From Pelosinus sp. (lineage in GTDB: Bacteria; Bacillota; Negativicutes; Propionisporales; Propionisporaceae): a stretch of DNA of 64,000 bases. The notes under the pieces were generated by a model. It did not search any database and was not told the origin of the DNA. It saw only the letters and a program-made list of their open reading frames with translations. Positions within the stretch are counted from its first letter, which is position 1, and every line of letters starts with the position of its first letter. The translations under genes and the position numbers were made by a program. Below, piece by piece: positions 61,959 to 64,000 of the stretch. The stretch spans positions 1 through 64,000 of the forward strand of contig JAJFUN010000062.1 of assembly GCA_021372375.1 (NCBI GenBank). The letters are read 5' to 3'.

Positions 61959-62642
61959 TTATCGGCTTGTAATTAAGTCCCCTTTGCTATGTTTGGCTGC
62001 CACCGATGCAGTTTGTTCAATACCTGCAATAATATGCTGCATAGAAAACTCGATATTTCCCAAAATGTCATTGATCTTCTTAGTGGCCTTGGCACTATCC
62101 TCTGATAATTTACGCACTTCTGCAGCAACAACTGCAAAACCCTTACCCTGCTCACCCGCCCGTGCTGCTTCAATGGCGGCATTTAAACCCAGTAGATTGG
62201 TCTGCTGTGATACTTTATCAATAAAACCGATTACTTCATGCGTAGTATTAATGTGCGTTTTGGCCTCGTCTACCAAGCCAGATAATTTTTTCATTTCATC
62301 ATTTAATTCCGCACTCATTAAGGCATGGGCTTTAATTAAATGGTATAACATACTCACAACAAAATCCTCTATAACCGTTACATCATCTGCCTTATGCTGT
62401 TCAATCAAACGGGATACTTCTTTGTTTCCGGTCATATTTAAAACGACATTGATATTTGATACCTTTAGTGCATCCCGCACATCAGAAAATGTGCGAAGCC
62501 CCATTTTCTTGGCCATTTGTATCGCAGCCGCATCAGTCTTCACATCCACAACCCCGACAACTTTCACTTCGCTTAGCTTGCCAATCATCTCAAGTATCCC
62601 AACGCCACCTGTACCGCCGCCTACCAACAACATATGAATCAA
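61959..62642 (-). CDS. Rossmann-domain / MCP signalling-domain fusion
   Basis: The 227-residue protein joins an N-terminal NAD(P)-binding fold ([40 protein letters not shown], residues 4-90) to a short cytoplasmic chemoreceptor signalling hairpin ([36 protein letters not shown]). There is no membrane segment, and the methylation region is short. It may report nucleotide or redox state to the chemotaxis kinase. The likely start is TTG 62642, seven bases from GGGGTG; ATG 62633 is the alternative. Confidence 0.85.
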   Translation of the reverse strand: MIHMLLVGGGTGGVGILEMIGKLSEVKVVGVVDVKTDAAAIQMAKKMGLRTFSDVRDALKVSNINVVLNMTGNKEVSRLIEQHKADDVTVIEDFVVSMLYHLIKAHALMSAELNDEMKKLSGLVDEAKTHINTTHEVIGFIDKVSQQTNLLGLNAAIEAARAGEQGKGFAVVAAEVRKLSEDSAKATKKINDILGNIEFSMQHIIAGIEQTASVAAKHSKGDLITSR

Positions 62643-62825
62643 AGAATCACCCCGCTATTTCATAAATACTACTACGTTGACTTAATAAATTATACTATAA
62701 ATCCGTAATTTTTAACAATTAAATGCAACTGTAATAGTTTCCACATCTGCTATATATTTAACTATAGTTTGTTTTTCGCGATATATAGTAATAATCCTTC
62801 CAAATGTGAGTAATTTTTACGTCCA

Positions 62826-62870
62826 AAATGTTAAGGGGACGGAGTGATTAACACTCCGTCCCCTTAACAG
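62826..62870 (-). terminator. 18-bp perfect terminator of the TolC-like gene
   Basis: TGTTAAGGGGACGGAGTG pairs with its exact complement around ATTAA; TTTTGG follows on the minus strand. Confidence 0.88.
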
Positions 62871-62889
62871 GTTATCTCCTTGTATAACA

Positions 62890-64000
62890 TTAATACAGTA
62901 TCCCCATGGCCTTATTGAGCTGCGCCCGGCTGTTGCTGTAATCATAGACTGCCAGAACATAATTGGTTTTAGCTTGGGTCATAGCCACTTCAGCATCCAT
63001 GACATCTAAGTTGGTACCAATGCCGGCAGCATAACGTTCCTGCGCCATTGCGTAATCACGCTGGGATTGATTTACAGCAACCTGATTATTTTTGATGCGT
63101 TCGATTGCTTCGGTAACGTTTAAATAGGCATTGCTGACTTCTAAGGTAATGGCATCCTCAAGCTGACGCTCTTGCTGCGTAGCAACGATGAGCTCTGACT
63201 TAGCTTGTTCCTGCTTACTCTTGGTGATTTGATTATCAAAAACATTAAAGGATACATTTACGCCAACTGTCCAGTCGTTGTTATGCTTGCTGGTAGAAGG
63301 CGCAGTATCGCTGATTTTTTCAACAGCCACGCCGCTTACGGTCGGCAAAGAATCGCTATGAGCGATTTTGATTTTGTCTTTCGCCATCGCTATCTTTAAT
63401 TTGGCTTGTTGTATTTCCGCACGATTTTTAAAGGCTTCAGCCAAACTATCCTCTAAGGTGAGGGTATAAGACGCTGGCGTAGCACTATCCTCTAATTCCG
63501 TTTCATCTGTCAAATTTAGTTCAATAACTTTATTTAGCTTATACCGCGCCATCTTCACAGCATTCTCGGTCTTGATCAAGTTATTACGAGCATTCGCCAG
63601 ACGCACCTCGGTTTGCAGCACATCAGACAGAGCTACATTACCAACGTCATATTGCTGCTGTACATTCGTCAGATGACCGCTAAAATCATCAACAGCCTGC
63701 TTAGCAACATTGCGCAAGCTGGTTGCCTGTAGAACATTATAATAAGAGTTTGTAACCTCCAGCGCCAATCGCTGTTTTGTGACAGTTTGATCCAAAACAA
63801 TAGCCGCTTGGCCGTGACTAGCCATATCAGCTATACTCTCTAATTTTTTCCCAGTATAAAGCGGTACTAACAGCTTTAGCTGATGCTCATAAAAGGTATA
63901 GTTGTTGGACCAGGCCGGATAATCAATCATTTTACCTGTTAGCGGATTGAAAGAAACAGGATATTGTGAAGTCGTATTATTATACCAAGAAGGCGGCTGA
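62890..64000 (-). CDS. TolC-family outer membrane efflux protein (5' end off window)
   Basis: The frame stays open through the window edge (QPPSWYNNTTSQYPVSFNPL upstream of the first Met), so this is the C-terminal 370 residues or so of a longer protein. Repeated coiled-coil halves with LTLEDSLAEAFKNRAEIQQA, YDVGNVALSDVLQTEVRLAN and YAAGIGTNLDVMDAEVAM mark the outer-membrane efflux (OEP/TolC) family. It forms an export duct through periplasm and outer membrane and supports a diderm cell. The pump genes should lie beyond the window. Confidence 0.92.
   Translation of the reverse strand, partial: QPPSWYNNTTSQYPVSFNPLTGKMIDYPAWSNNYTFYEHQLKLLVPLYTGKKLESIADMASHGQAAIVLDQTVTKQRLALEVTNSYYNVLQATSLRNVAKQAVDDFSGHLTNVQQQYDVGNVALSDVLQTEVRLANARNNLIKTENAVKMARYKLNKVIELNLTDETELEDSATPASYTLTLEDSLAEAFKNRAEIQQAKLKIAMAKDKIKIAHSDSLPTVSGVAVEKISDTAPSTSKHNNDWTVGVNVSFNVFDNQITKSKQEQAKSELIVATQQERQLEDAITLEVSNAYLNVTEAIERIKNNQVAVNQSQRDYAMAQERYAAGIGTNLDVMDAEVAMTQAKTNYVLAVYDYSNSRAQLNKAMGILY

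Noticed and set aside
61912-62637. 241-aa + strand open frame
   Set aside because: It is the mirror of the Rossmann-MCP gene, rich in Ser/Ala/Pro, with no family match.

Overview
Organism and setting: the window looks like a chromosome segment of an anaerobic, flagellated, diderm Firmicute of the Negativicutes type (Sporomusa/Pelosinus-like). This is inferred from a TolC-type outer-membrane protein in a Firmicutes-like genome, Gram-positive style ribosome-binding sites, many chemotaxis receptors, a flagellin under a c-di-GMP riboswitch, citrate lyase genes, an NfnAB-type flavin oxidoreductase, and sigma54-driven iron alcohol dehydrogenases. No rRNA is present to fix the taxonomy. 

Layout: 0-11.8 kb is ordinary chromosome: a YjfB-like peptide, a membrane protein, a beta-carbonic anhydrase, citrate lyase citD-citE-citF, an L,D-transpeptidase, an MFS transporter, a DEAD-box helicase, a soluble zinc-binding (CZB) chemoreceptor and a T4-endonuclease-V-like protein. 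11.9-40.85 kb is an integration hotspot at tRNA-Thr(CGT). The intact tRNA is at 40770-40845. A 101-bp direct repeat carrying its 3' half recurs at 15774-15874, and a diverged third copy lies at 11898. This defines two stacked elements. Element A (about 11.9-15.8 kb) carries only McrBC. Element B (about 15.8-40.8 kb) carries, from the integrase end leftwards: integrase, XRE regulator, zinc-ribbon/HTH protein, RecB-like nuclease, ERF annealing protein, replication HTH protein, helicase loader, VRR-NUC, SSB, then a Druantia type II-like defence operon (methyltransferase DruM, DruF, DruG, giant helicase DruE) followed by two extra genes (Cas4/RecB-like nuclease and DUF3883 protein), an amidase, a DUF1659/DUF2922/YvrJ cassette, a gene-free structured block of about 1.1 kb, RhuM and Fic. 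No capsid, portal, tail or terminase gene is visible, so element B looks like a phage satellite or integrative island rather than a whole prophage. LexA-like boxes sit at both divergent promoters next to the integrase. 

Most unusual content: (1) the 18.85-19.99 kb block folds by eye into many perfect helices, including a 16-bp long-range helix that encloses three strong hairpins, and ends in a + strand terminator. It is a candidate giant ornate non-coding RNA. (2) A conserved palindromic sequence lies upstream of McrBC, Fic and RhuM and may place them under one control. (3) The Druantia-like operon has two added nuclease-type genes. (4) The amidase-side cassette has a leader peptide and an attenuator-like terminator. 

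40.85-64 kb is again chromosome: an ADH-NfnA-NfnB operon and a near-identical second ADH, both with sigma54 promoters and matching upstream activator-like sites, a stand-alone Fis-type HTH mini-gene, an HD/HD-GYP protein, a CitX-CitG fusion (the citrate lyase prosthetic-group enzymes, about 44 kb from citDEF), chemoreceptors, an M16C protease, a secreted beta-helix-like protein, an aminotransferase, the riboswitch-controlled flagellin, a Rossmann-MCP fusion and a TolC-family gene that runs off the window edge.
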